A stretch of DNA of 7,539 nt from Bacillota bacterium (lineage in GTDB: Bacteria > Bacillota > Clostridia > Christensenellales > CAG-138), in the NCBI GenBank assembly GCA_023409435.1, contig JAEYHP010000078.1, positions 1 to 7,539 on the forward strand, read 5' to 3'. Positions 1-6,353 of this stretch are shown here, one piece after another. A program made the position numbers and the translations under genes. Under the pieces are notes generated by a model. That model did not search any database and had not been told where the DNA came from. It saw only the letters and a list, made by a program, of their open reading frames with translations. Each line of letters starts with the position of its first letter. The first letter of the stretch is position 1.

Positions 1-100
1 CGTTCTGCGGCGTGATCGGGTACCCGAAAAAGAATTTGCAGCCCGCCTGTATGGCGGCCTCCGCGATCGCCTCGCAGCCTTTCATCAGCTTCTTTGCCAT
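1..100 (-). CDS. vorB: 2-oxoacid:ferredoxin oxidoreductase alpha subunit, VorB/KorA type (partial, N-terminus only)
   Basis: Only the first 33 codons are present; the gene runs off the left edge. The peptide opens MAKKLMKGCEAIAEAA and reaches FFFGYPITPQN. The GYPITP motif is the conserved start of the thiamine-pyrophosphate pyrimidine-binding domain in alpha subunits of 2-oxoacid:ferredoxin oxidoreductases. These cytoplasmic enzymes oxidatively decarboxylate branched-chain 2-oxoacids or 2-oxoglutarate to acyl-CoA and reduce ferredoxin. The ATG at 98-100 has an AGGAGG site a few bases upstream, beginning right after the ferredoxin stop, so the two genes are almost certainly co-translated. Substrate class (VorB for 2-oxoisovalerate versus KorA for 2-oxoglutarate) cannot be settled from so short a fragment; the symbol follows the usual clostridial naming for proteins with this N-terminus. 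The remaining TPP and gamma subunits should lie just beyond the left edge. Confidence 0.85.
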   Translation of the reverse strand, partial: MAKKLMKGCEAIAEAAIQAGCKFFFGYPITPQN

Positions 101-108
101 AGCTCCTC

Positions 109-315
109 CTATTTCTCCACCCGGATCACAACATCGGGACATGTGCGCGCACATGCAGCGCACGCGATGCAGGCCGCCATATCCGTTACCTCGGCCGGAT
201 GATAACCCTTTTCATTGAGCTTAGTGGGAGAGAGCTGCATGATATGTTTGGGGCATGCGCGCACGCACAACCCGCAGCCCTTGCAGCGCTCAAAATTGAT
301 CGTTACCTTCGCCAT
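109..315 (-). CDS. vorD: 2-oxoacid:ferredoxin oxidoreductase delta subunit (2x[4Fe-4S] ferredoxin)
   Basis: This is a 68-residue dicluster ferredoxin-type protein. Two complete [4Fe-4S] motifs are visible: C11-x2-C14-x2-C17-x3-C21-P and C49-x2-C52-x2-C55-x3-C59-P. Each is the classical CxxCxxCxxxCP pattern. Length and spacing match the delta subunit of VorDABC/KorDABC oxidoreductases, which carries electrons from the TPP/FeS core to free ferredoxin. Free clostridial ferredoxins are similar, but the position 8 bases ahead of the vorB/korA start makes the subunit assignment strong. The start ATG (313-315) has a GAGG-type site about 8 bases upstream. The 52-base gap to the upstream P-loop ATPase shows no terminator or strong promoter, so it probably belongs to the same transcript. 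VorD versus KorD cannot be separated by sequence alone. Confidence 0.88.
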   Translation of the reverse strand: MAKVTINFERCKGCGLCVRACPKHIMQLSPTKLNEKGYHPAEVTDMAACIACAACARTCPDVVIRVEK

Positions 316-367
316 CCTTGATCCTCGCTTTCACCGCGTTGGTCTGAAATCTACGCCCTTCGGCGCG

Positions 368-1084
368 CTAAATGCCCAGCCGTGTGAACCGATCCCAGTC
401 CCTGTGCATATACAGTTCAATTTGCATGGGTTTTCCAATATATAGGGAAGATTTGCCCTGCTGCTCCGCCCAGTCAAGAAACCTTTCAAGATTGTCCTTT
501 GTCCCCACCGTATATGCGACGGGTAGCTTGGAAGCTTCCCCTACCGCCTGTATGAGTTCATAGCCCACAATCAAATGTTCCGCTTCTGTTTCAGTCGAGA
601 GGTTGGCGTTGTTGATCAACCCGGTGATACTGATCCTTGCCCGCGCTTCCAAGCGTTCCATCAAATCAAGCGCCAGTTCTGGCGTTGCGGAGAACGGGCG
701 GAACGGGTTTATGACAAGCAGCACTTCCAACGCGCCTTGGGGCAGAAGATCGAAGTTTCTTTTGTACTGCCCCAACGCAGTGGCGCCGGAAGGATCGCCG
801 CCAGCGTCGACCACGACGGTATCGTACTGATCCGTAAATATGGAATATACCTCCGGCGAAAGCGCCGGGATTTCTACGGTGGAGTAAGCGAATACGGGAT
901 GAATGAGCTTGACCCCCGCTGACTCCAGTTCCTCCCTCCGTTCCGCCGAGCGGAAATAAGGGTTGATCACGTCAAGATCTGCGAGAACCGTACGCGAATG
1001 CAGCGCGGCGTTCACCGCAAAATTAATTGCAAGTTCCGTTTTTCCGCTGCCGAAATTGCCCAGCAATACATACATATGCTTCAT
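368..1084 (-). CDS. P-loop ATPase, SIMIBI (MinD/CobQ-like) type, leading the oxidoreductase operon
   Basis: The protein has 238 residues from the ATG at 1082-1084. A Walker A loop G9-NFGSGK-T16 sits directly after the first beta strand. It is followed by an acidic strand end with DLD (36-38) and NPYF (41-44), which occupies the switch I position. A Walker B/switch II-like VVVDAGG (90-96) follows, then a strand ending in GLINN (about 155-159), the usual base-recognition region of SIMIBI NTPases. There is no signal peptide or membrane segment, so it is cytoplasmic. Walker A lacks the extra early lysine of MinD/ParA/NifH proteins, so dimer-type 'deviant' chemistry is not assured. The ATG at 1084 is preferred over an in-frame TTG at 1117 because it has AAAGGCGG seven bases upstream. 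Its position ahead of vorD-vorB suggests a role in assembling or maturing the Fe-S oxidoreductase; this is inference, and the family is otherwise uncharacterised to me. Confidence 0.85.
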   Translation of the reverse strand: MKHMYVLLGNFGSGKTELAINFAVNAALHSRTVLADLDVINPYFRSAERREELESAGVKLIHPVFAYSTVEIPALSPEVYSIFTDQYDTVVVDAGGDPSGATALGQYKRNFDLLPQGALEVLLVINPFRPFSATPELALDLMERLEARARISITGLINNANLSTETEAEHLIVGYELIQAVGEASKLPVAYTVGTKDNLERFLDWAEQQGKSSLYIGKPMQIELYMHRDWDRFTRLGI

Positions 1085-1091
1085 GCGACAG

Positions 1092-1099
1092 CCGCCTTT
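1092..1099 (-). promoter_or_regulatory. Ribosome binding site deciding the start of the P-loop ATPase
   Basis: The minus strand reads AAAGGCGG seven bases before the ATG at 1082-1084. The alternative TTG start at 1115-1117 would have its GGGAG only two bases away and would lie almost at the predicted transcript start, so the ATG is chosen. Confidence 0.65.
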
Positions 1100-1131
1100 A
1101 CGAGATACATGGTACAATTCTCCCTGATTGC

Positions 1132-1162
1132 ATTATACGATAGTTTACAACTATTTTGTCAG
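1132..1162 (-). promoter_or_regulatory. Sigma-A-type promoter of the P-loop ATPase/vor operon
   Basis: The minus strand carries a perfect -10 TATAAT (1132-1137) and a -35 CTGACA (1157-1162, five of six consensus bases) separated by 19 bases, slightly longer than optimal. The predicted start of transcription is near 1125, giving a leader of about 40 bases to the ATG at 1084. It lies in the AT-rich gap after the FAD dehydrogenase gene. Confidence 0.65.
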
Positions 1163-1208
1163 AAAACAAGCACAATATATAATCTATACGAACGAGTGAC
1201 GGCTCATG

Positions 1209-2822
1209 TTATTGTAATGCCTTATAGCGGGAGGCAATTCGTTCGGCGGCGTGCATGCCGTCCACAGCGGCGCTGACGATTCCGCCCGCATAGCCCGCAC
1301 CCTCCCCCACCGGAAACAGATTGCGTGCGCCTTCGGCTTCCCCGTTTAAATCCCTGAGTATGCGCACAGGAGAGCTTGTGCGGCTTTCCACTGCCGTCAG
1401 CACGGCGTCAGGGTGATCATACCCCGCAAGCTGGCGGGAAAACGCTAAAATCCCGTCCCGGATACCTGCAGCGATATAAGGCGACAGCACAGCATCTAGC
1501 CGTGCGGGATGCACGCCGGGCCTGTAGGTCGGCGTTACTTCCCCAAAAGACTTTGTGGCTGTCCCTTTCAAAAAATCCTCCAGCCGCTGCGCCGGGGCGA
1601 AATACGCGCCCGAAGCGAGACCCGCAGCATACGCCTTGCGCTCAAGTTCCTGCTGAAAGCGCACACCGTCCAGCGCGCCCGTGCCAAAATCCTCCGGCCC
1701 TACCTGCACGATCACCGCAGCATTGGCGTTTTTCCCGTCCCGCGCGCGGTCGCTCATGCCGTTGACCACAACCTCCCCCGTGCCGGACGCTGCCCCCACC
1801 ACGTACCCGCCGGGGCACATGCAGAACGTATACACGCCGCGCGCACCGCTTTTTCCGGCCAGCCGGTATTCCGCGGCCCCCAGACGCGGGTGCCCCGCCA
1901 GCGCGCCGAACTGCGCCCGGTCAATCAAACCCTGCGGGTGCTCAATGCGCACGCCCACCGCGAACGCTTTGGGCAGCAGCATCAAACCTCTGCCTAGCAG
2001 CATTTCATACGTATCCCTTGCCGCCTGCCCGGTAGCAAGTATGAGCGCCGCACATTCAACGCGCTCCTCCTGCCCGCCCTGAAGCACGGATATTGCGTGA
2101 AGCTCCCCGCTTTGCAAATGGATATCCCCCAGCCGCGCTCCAAAGCGGACCTCCCCGCCCAGTGCGATAATTTCCTCGCGCATATTTTTCACCACGCGTC
2201 GCAGCAGGTCCGTGCCGATATGCGGCTTTGCCTGGTATACGATATCCTCCGGCGCGCCGAACTTTTTTAGCGTTTGCAGCGCCACGTCCGCGCGCGCGTC
2301 TTTGATGCGCGTGGTCAGCTTACCGTCTGAAAACGTACCCGCGCCGCCTTCGCCGAACATGACGTTGCTTTCGGGGTCAATTTGAGCGCCCGACCAGAAT
2401 TTTTTGACGTCCGCTCCGCGCTTTTCAATCTCGCGCCCGCGCTCCAGCACAAGAGGCCTGTACCCTTCCCGTGCAAGAAAATAGGCAGCAAAGAGGCCCG
2501 CAGGCCCCAGGCCCGCTACAACGATACGCCCGCGCAGTTGCTCATGCCCTTGCAGAAGCGTATAGTCCGCGGGCGGCTCGTAGGGTTTCACGCGGGCGTC
2601 GCCGCGTTTTTTTAACCTTCCCTCCTCGGCAGGGTCCAGCGTCACCACAGCGGAAGCCAGAAAATGAATGTCCTGCTTTTTGCGCGCGTCAAGAGACTGG
2701 CGGACGAGCCGCACCCCAAGGATACTTTGCGTTGAAATATGATATTGCCTGGCGATGATGGCGGGAAGCTCCGTTTCAACCGCCTGGACCGGAACCTTGA
2801 TATCTGTGATAAGCAGCGCCAT
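1209..2822 (-). CDS. FAD-dependent dehydrogenase, COG2509 type
   Basis: This 537-residue flavoprotein has three parts. Residues 1-95 form the N-terminal domain typical of COG2509 proteins, with the RQSLDARKK signature near 41-49. A Rossmann FAD-binding start follows, RIVVAGLGPAGLFAA (99-113, GxGxxG at 104-109), with ERG at 127-129 as the ribose-binding acidic end. The family motif GEGGAGTFSDGKLTTR lies near 157-172. The C-terminus carries LFPVGEGAGYAGGI, which closes the FAD site. Length and layout are full for the family. The substrate is not established for this group; NAD(P)H-linked oxidoreduction in the cytoplasm is the general expectation. The ATG at 2820-2822 has an AAAGGAA site upstream. 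The gene appears to be its own unit: a terminator separates it from cdaR, and the next gene downstream has its own promoter. No clear terminator follows its stop. Confidence 0.9.
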   Translation of the reverse strand: MALLITDIKVPVQAVETELPAIIARQYHISTQSILGVRLVRQSLDARKKQDIHFLASAVVTLDPAEEGRLKKRGDARVKPYEPPADYTLLQGHEQLRGRIVVAGLGPAGLFAAYFLAREGYRPLVLERGREIEKRGADVKKFWSGAQIDPESNVMFGEGGAGTFSDGKLTTRIKDARADVALQTLKKFGAPEDIVYQAKPHIGTDLLRRVVKNMREEIIALGGEVRFGARLGDIHLQSGELHAISVLQGGQEERVECAALILATGQAARDTYEMLLGRGLMLLPKAFAVGVRIEHPQGLIDRAQFGALAGHPRLGAAEYRLAGKSGARGVYTFCMCPGGYVVGAASGTGEVVVNGMSDRARDGKNANAAVIVQVGPEDFGTGALDGVRFQQELERKAYAAGLASGAYFAPAQRLEDFLKGTATKSFGEVTPTYRPGVHPARLDAVLSPYIAAGIRDGILAFSRQLAGYDHPDAVLTAVESRTSSPVRILRDLNGEAEGARNLFPVGEGAGYAGGIVSAAVDGMHAAERIASRYKALQ

Positions 2823-2855
2823 ACACTGTTCCTTTCGCTGTTAAGAATTCGTCGT

Positions 2856-2884
2856 TTTATCTTTGACCCGTGCGGACCGCCCAA
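2856..2884 (-). promoter_or_regulatory. Possible weak promoter of the FAD dehydrogenase gene
   Basis: The minus strand has GATAAA (2856-2861) and TTGGGC (2879-2884) with a 17-base spacer. Matches to consensus are only four and three of six, but the site lies between an upstream terminator and the gene start, where a promoter is expected. Confidence 0.3.
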
Positions 2885-2901
2885 TCCCTTTCTTTACATG
2901 C

Positions 2902-2928
2902 AAAAGGCGCCCGCTTTCACGGCGCCTT
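2902..2928 (-). terminator. Rho-independent terminator of cdaA-cdaR
   Basis: A perfect 8-base inverted repeat AAGGCGCC (2904-2911) / GGCGCCTT (2921-2928) has a 9-base loop. On the minus strand the stem ends in a run of four T. It begins 22 bases after the cdaR stop codon. The plus-strand side has a poorer T run (TTATTT), so the minus-strand direction is favoured, although weak bidirectional action is possible. Confidence 0.8.
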
Positions 2929-2950
2929 ATTTGCGTTATATCCGCCCGGA

Positions 2951-4246
2951 TCACTTCCTGGATATTTCTACCTGGATCAGCGCTATGCTGGACACGGAGG
3001 TCAGTTCCAGGGTGGTTTCATCATTTTTAAGGTATACGGTCACATACATTTCGTACGTGTCTTCTTTCAGGTCCTTGAGGTCCACATAGGCTTCCACGTC
3101 GTCACGGCTTAAAAGATCCACCAGGCTGATGCGGCCCTCCACGCTGATGTCCGTCGTCTCCTTGCTCAGGGTGGCCTGTAATCCCCTGCCAAGGTTTCTC
3201 GCTTCAATGGGGACTGCCTCGAAGTCCTTCTTGCTCATCTTTTCCCGGATATCCACAAATACCTCGACCTCTGTGGTGCTGCCCAATATCTGCACATTTT
3301 CCGGCACGACAAGCGCTGCCCGCTCATGTATGGATTCGCGCTTCCCCGCAACATCCAGGCCGGGGATCTTGAGGGAGGTAATGCCGTCGAGCACCGCCTG
3401 ATCGCCCGCGATATCGATCGTTGCGGGCGCAGCCGTCGCCGCAAACAGCTCATAGTTCGCGGGCAGATTGTCCGCCCCCAGAAGCGACCCAATGATATCC
3501 ACCGGCACAGTCTTTTTGGGGTAAACCGGCATTTTTACCGTGACAGAGGGAGGGTTGCCCAAGAACAGGCTCGAATCCACCTCGTTGTCGTTCTTGTCAA
3601 CAAGGACCACGGCCACCGCGTCGTTATAGCTTTGCTTGCGGTCCGTCAGCTGAATATTGCAGATGGCCTTCGTCACACGGTCCACATCCTGTTTGGGGCC
3701 TCTGATGGTCACGGACGAGCTGCTCAATTCCGCATTGGCCGCCCAATAACCGTCCGGGAGGGTCCCCGGATAATGCGCTTCCACCGGCACGTTCTTGGCC
3801 ATAAGCGTATCGATTTCCACCATAATTTTATCCGGAGTTTTGCTTTCCACGTTGGTATTCGCCGGGCGCCCGGAAATATCGGCCTCGATAGGCAGCGCAA
3901 CCATCCCCGGCGCGGTAATTCGATTAAGGCTCACATACGCGTTGATCTGATCCGCGTTTAAATCCATATAGTTTGTAATGGGCGTGCTCACACGCACCGT
4001 TACGCCGCCAAGCTCTTCAAGCGGCTTCCCGCGCACTACAAGATTGCGGTTATTAAGATCGGACGTCCCTTCAAATATGACCGGAACGTTCTCTATGACC
4101 TTGATGCGGTTGGGATTCTGCACGGTAAGAACGACGCCCCAAAGCACGGTGGCAAACACCAAGGAAATGATCTTGATGCTGACATTTTTCGTGAAGAAAT
4201 TTTTAAAAAAAGTCCCGATCTTGTTGGGCTCATTCTCTCTTTCCAT
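2951..4246 (-). CDS. cdaR: YbbR-domain protein, regulator of diadenylate cyclase (CdaR)
   Basis: The protein has 431 residues: a short charged N-terminus, one hydrophobic segment (about 23-42, IKIISLVFATVLWGVVLTV), then a long extracytoplasmic part. That part is built of about four YbbR-type beta repeats, roughly 45-145, 147-238, 243-331 and 340-430. Recurrent VPV/VPI strand openings and 'V.IRGP' or 'ISVEG' turns mark the repeats, as in SVTIRGPKQDVDRV near 178-191. YbbR proteins encoded next to cdaA bind the cyclase at the membrane and modulate c-di-AMP synthesis. The ATG (4244-4246) lies inside the end of cdaA, overlapping it by 17 bases, with GGAGG (4254-4258) seven bases upstream, so translation is coupled. 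Length and repeat number agree with other CdaR proteins. A strong terminator follows immediately, and no glmM gene is present downstream. Confidence 0.93.
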   Translation of the reverse strand: MERENEPNKIGTFFKNFFTKNVSIKIISLVFATVLWGVVLTVQNPNRIKVIENVPVIFEGTSDLNNRNLVVRGKPLEELGGVTVRVSTPITNYMDLNADQINAYVSLNRITAPGMVALPIEADISGRPANTNVESKTPDKIMVEIDTLMAKNVPVEAHYPGTLPDGYWAANAELSSSSVTIRGPKQDVDRVTKAICNIQLTDRKQSYNDAVAVVLVDKNDNEVDSSLFLGNPPSVTVKMPVYPKKTVPVDIIGSLLGADNLPANYELFAATAAPATIDIAGDQAVLDGITSLKIPGLDVAGKRESIHERAALVVPENVQILGSTTEVEVFVDIREKMSKKDFEAVPIEARNLGRGLQATLSKETTDISVEGRISLVDLLSRDDVEAYVDLKDLKEDTYEMYVTVYLKNDETTLELTSVSSIALIQVEISRK

Positions 4247-5078
4247 TCTTGGTCCTCCGCATGAGCGAAGAGAACGCGCTGCTGCGTTCCTTCAGATAAA
4301 TGCTCTCTAAAAGGTCTTTTAACGCCTTCGAGTCGATGTAGCGCATCAACTTGCCGTCCTGCGCCACGGATATGATGCCCGTCTCCTCGGAAACAACGAT
4401 CGTCACGCTGTCCGACACGCCGGAAATGCCCAAAGCCGCCCTATGGCGCGTGCCGAGTTCCCTTGCGATATCCACATCGTCCGAAAGCGGCAAAAAACAG
4501 CCCGCGGCAAGTATGGTGTCGTTTCTGACAATCACCGCCCCGTCATGCAGCGGTGTGTTGGGTTCGAATATGTTCTCTAAAAGCGGCCCTGAAACGATGC
4601 CCTCTATACGCGTCCCCGTCGCTATGATATCGCCGAGCGCAACGCTCTGTTCCATAACAATCAGCGCCCCCACGCGGCGGCGCGCCATACTCATGACCGC
4701 CTTGTGCAGTTCGCGTACGGTTTCGTTGGGGGTACTTGCAAAAGCGGTAAACACATTTTTATCGAATATGCTGCCTCTTCCGATATGCTCAAACGCGCGC
4801 CGGATTTCCGGCTGGAACAGGATGACGACCACGACGATTCCCGCCTGCACTATGGAGCCCAATAAAAAGCTCAGCGTATGCAGCGCGAGTATTTGGCTGA
4901 GGAAATAAGCGCCGACCAGAAAACCAAAGCCTTTTAGCACCTGATAGGCGCGGGTCTTTTTTGTCCACACGATGAGCTGATACAGCAACAGCGTGATGAT
5001 GATGATATCCAGCGCGTCCCCAAACGAAAACTGGCCAAAGCCGCTGGCAATGGCATTTACGATTTCGTCATAGGACAT
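4230..5078 (-). CDS. cdaA: Membrane diadenylate cyclase CdaA
   Basis: The protein has 282 residues, close to the usual length of about 270-280. Three hydrophobic segments (about 22-38, 49-63 and 69-87) anchor it in the membrane. The cytoplasmic DisA_N domain follows from LFQPEIRRAFEHIGRG (88-102). Catalytic motifs are intact: DGA at 179-181 within NTPLHDGAVIV, and RHR at 211-213 within GTRHRAALG. It condenses two ATP into the second messenger c-di-AMP, which controls potassium and osmolyte transport and cell-wall homeostasis. The start ATG (5076-5078) has a strong GAGGAGG site seven bases upstream. It is followed by cdaR with a 17-base overlap, the standard pairing. A predicted promoter and a folded leader lie upstream. 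Nothing indicates truncation or a missing active-site residue. Confidence 0.96.
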   Translation of the reverse strand: MSYDEIVNAIASGFGQFSFGDALDIIIITLLLYQLIVWTKKTRAYQVLKGFGFLVGAYFLSQILALHTLSFLLGSIVQAGIVVVVILFQPEIRRAFEHIGRGSIFDKNVFTAFASTPNETVRELHKAVMSMARRRVGALIVMEQSVALGDIIATGTRIEGIVSGPLLENIFEPNTPLHDGAVIVRNDTILAAGCFLPLSDDVDIARELGTRHRAALGISGVSDSVTIVVSEETGIISVAQDGKLMRYIDSKALKDLLESIYLKERSSAFSSLMRRTKNGKRE

Positions 5079-5089
5079 AGCCGCACCTC

Positions 5090-5154
5090 CTCACGCTGCT
5101 TATGCGTAAGAGCAGGACCGCATATGCGGCAGCTGCGCGCATATATTGCCTGCT
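5090..5154 (-). promoter_or_regulatory. Structured leader of the cdaA mRNA (two abutting hairpins)
   Basis: Two adjacent inverted repeats fill the leader. The first has outer arms 5111-5116 and 5149-5154 (AGCAGG/CCTGCT) enclosing a perfect 7-base stem 5122-5128/5138-5144 (ATATGCG/CGCATAT) with a 9-base loop. The second pairs 5104-5110 with 5090-5096, seven pairs including one G-U, and overlaps the first three bases (GAG, 5090-5092) of the GAGGAGG ribosome binding site. No T run follows either stem, so this is not a terminator. It does not resemble the larger ydaO c-di-AMP riboswitch. A regulatory role is inference. Confidence 0.4.
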
Positions 5155-5176
5155 GTTATGCAAAATGCATGTGAAT

Positions 5177-5205
5177 ATTATACTGCATGTATTCCCTTTT
5201 TGAAA
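5177..5205 (-). promoter_or_regulatory. Probable promoter of cdaA-cdaR
   Basis: The minus strand has a perfect TATAAT (5177-5182). The -35 region is weak: TTTCAA (5200-5205) at a 17-base spacing, three of six matches. Transcription would start near 5170, giving a leader of about 90 bases. Two copies of TGCATGT (5166-5172 and 5184-5190) flank the -10 element. Confidence 0.5.
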
Positions 5206-5250
5206 GCCGTCATTCCTTTGGGGTTTCAATTTTAAAGATTCGTTCACTCT

Positions 5251-6321
5251 TTATAACGCGCTATCATACGCGATGTGCAGCATGCAGACGTCGTCCTCAT
5301 GGTTGACGTACACCTGTTTTTCCAGGAAGCTTAAGAGTTCCTCCCCTTCCTGCCGCTGCATGTGGCGTTCCAGCTCCGTCTCAGTGAGGCGGCTGCTCCT
5401 GTGGTCCAGCAAGCCGTCCGTGTACAGAAGGAGCCTGCCCGAAGCGCCCAGATGGAGCGTATGTTCCTCATACGTTATCTCTTCTTCCCAGTTGCAAAGG
5501 GGCAGCGAGGGCGAATAAAGATAGGTCAAGCCATCCGCAGTCAGAAGCAGCGGAATGGCGTTTAAGCCGGCGTTGGCCCACGTGAGCGTGCCTGTTTTCG
5601 GATCCAGCATGGCCACAAACATGGCGACATACAATTGATCATCCTGCACCATGGCCAAAAACGATTTGCGCGCGGCATAAAGAAACTCCACGGGGCTTGC
5701 CGCCTGGACATTGCGCAGGACATTCGCTAAAAGCAGCGTGATCATGGCCGCGGCCATACCGTGGCCGGAGACATCCGCCACATAGAAGCCGATACGCCCG
5801 TCCTTAAGCCTAAAACACCCGAACATGTCCCCGCCCAGGCTGCTTGCGGGCAGGTACCGGGAGGAAACCGTCACGCTGGGGTCCGGCTGCTCCTGCGGCA
5901 AAAACAGCTCGCGCTGCATGCGCGCGGCCCAATTCGCTTCGCGCAGCAGGCGTTTATTCTGTGCGCGCAGCACATCCCTTTGGCGGATCTGCTCGGTAAT
6001 ATCCCGGAACACTTCCACCGTACCCAAAGGGTTGCCAAAAGAGTCATACAGCGGCGAGGCGTTTACCTGATAGGTGCGGCCCCGAAAGCGTTTGCTCTTT
6101 TCCTGGGTCTGACCAGTCAAAATCGCTTTTTTTGAAACGCACATCCTGCAGGTGCCTGTCACGCAGAACATCTCATTGCACGCGCAGCCTTCCTGCAGCC
6201 CGAATTGCTCCGCATAGCTGCGGTTCACCAGAACAACGCGCTGCGAAAGATCCAATACGCGCAGCATGTCCTGCATCGCATCCATAACGCCAAGCAGAAT
6301 CTCTGCGCTTGATCGGAGCAT
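5251..6321 (-). CDS. PAS domain-PP2C (RsbU/SpoIIE-type) serine phosphatase with a cysteine-rich PAS domain
   Basis: The protein has 356 residues from the ATG at 6319-6321. An N-terminal PAS domain (about 5-110) ends in the characteristic GTVEVFRDITEQ. A helical linker (about 112-142, ending MQRELFLP) leads to the SpoIIE/PP2C domain (about 146-352). Metal-binding acidic motifs are present: SSLGGDMF (D165), VADVSGHGMAAAM (D183), YTDGLLD (D302) and a terminal EDDVCML in place of the common DDiT. Such enzymes dephosphorylate anti-anti-sigma factors or related STAS proteins, releasing alternative sigma factors, with the PAS domain as sensor. Five cysteines at 46, 48, 53, 58 and 61 crowd the PAS domain. 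An ATG four codons upstream (6333) is possible, but the GGAGG site (6327-6331) lies inside those codons and serves 6321. It follows the 71-residue gene by 32 bases. No STAS or anti-sigma gene is nearby. Confidence 0.92.
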   Translation of the reverse strand: MLRSSAEILLGVMDAMQDMLRVLDLSQRVVLVNRSYAEQFGLQEGCACNEMFCVTGTCRMCVSKKAILTGQTQEKSKRFRGRTYQVNASPLYDSFGNPLGTVEVFRDITEQIRQRDVLRAQNKRLLREANWAARMQRELFLPQEQPDPSVTVSSRYLPASSLGGDMFGCFRLKDGRIGFYVADVSGHGMAAAMITLLLANVLRNVQAASPVEFLYAARKSFLAMVQDDQLYVAMFVAMLDPKTGTLTWANAGLNAIPLLLTADGLTYLYSPSLPLCNWEEEITYEEHTLHLGASGRLLLYTDGLLDHRSSRLTETELERHMQRQEGEELLSFLEKQVYVNHEDDVCMLHIAYDSAL

Positions 6322-6324
6322 ATG

Positions 6325-6331
6325 TTCCTCC
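6325..6331 (-). promoter_or_regulatory. Ribosome binding site deciding the start of the phosphatase gene
   Basis: The minus strand reads GGAGGAA, with GGAGG five bases before the ATG at 6319-6321. The upstream in-frame ATG at 6331-6333 has no purine-rich site before it (the preceding bases are CATTACAATCAT), so the downstream start is favoured. Confidence 0.65.
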
Positions 6332-6353
6332 ATATGATTGTAATGAGGCGCGC

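Noticed and set aside
575..922. 115-codon plus-strand open frame opposite the P-loop ATPase
   Set aside because: No domain or convincing ribosome binding site; the opposite strand encodes an intact NTPase.
1085..1117. TTG start adding 11 residues to the P-loop ATPase
   Set aside because: GGGAG lies only two bases from the TTG and almost at the predicted transcript start; the added residues precede the first beta strand of the fold and look non-essential.
1376..1997. Long plus-strand open frames opposite the FAD dehydrogenase
   Set aside because: Their Arg/Pro/Ala-rich translations and lack of ribosome binding sites mark them as antisense shadows of a well-supported gene.
3326..3961. 211-codon plus-strand open frame opposite cdaR
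   Set aside because: Rich in Arg and His with no recognisable domain; it is the antisense of the YbbR repeats.
5079..5170. ydaO-type c-di-AMP riboswitch in front of cdaA
   Set aside because: The leader is too short for that pseudo-symmetric aptamer, and I could not find its conserved cores.
5200..5229. Inverted repeat TTGAAA/TTTCAA after the phosphatase gene as a terminator
   Set aside because: On the minus strand it is followed by A-rich sequence rather than a T run. On the plus strand it has a short T run, but no plus-strand gene ends there. The stem is AT-rich with a mismatch.
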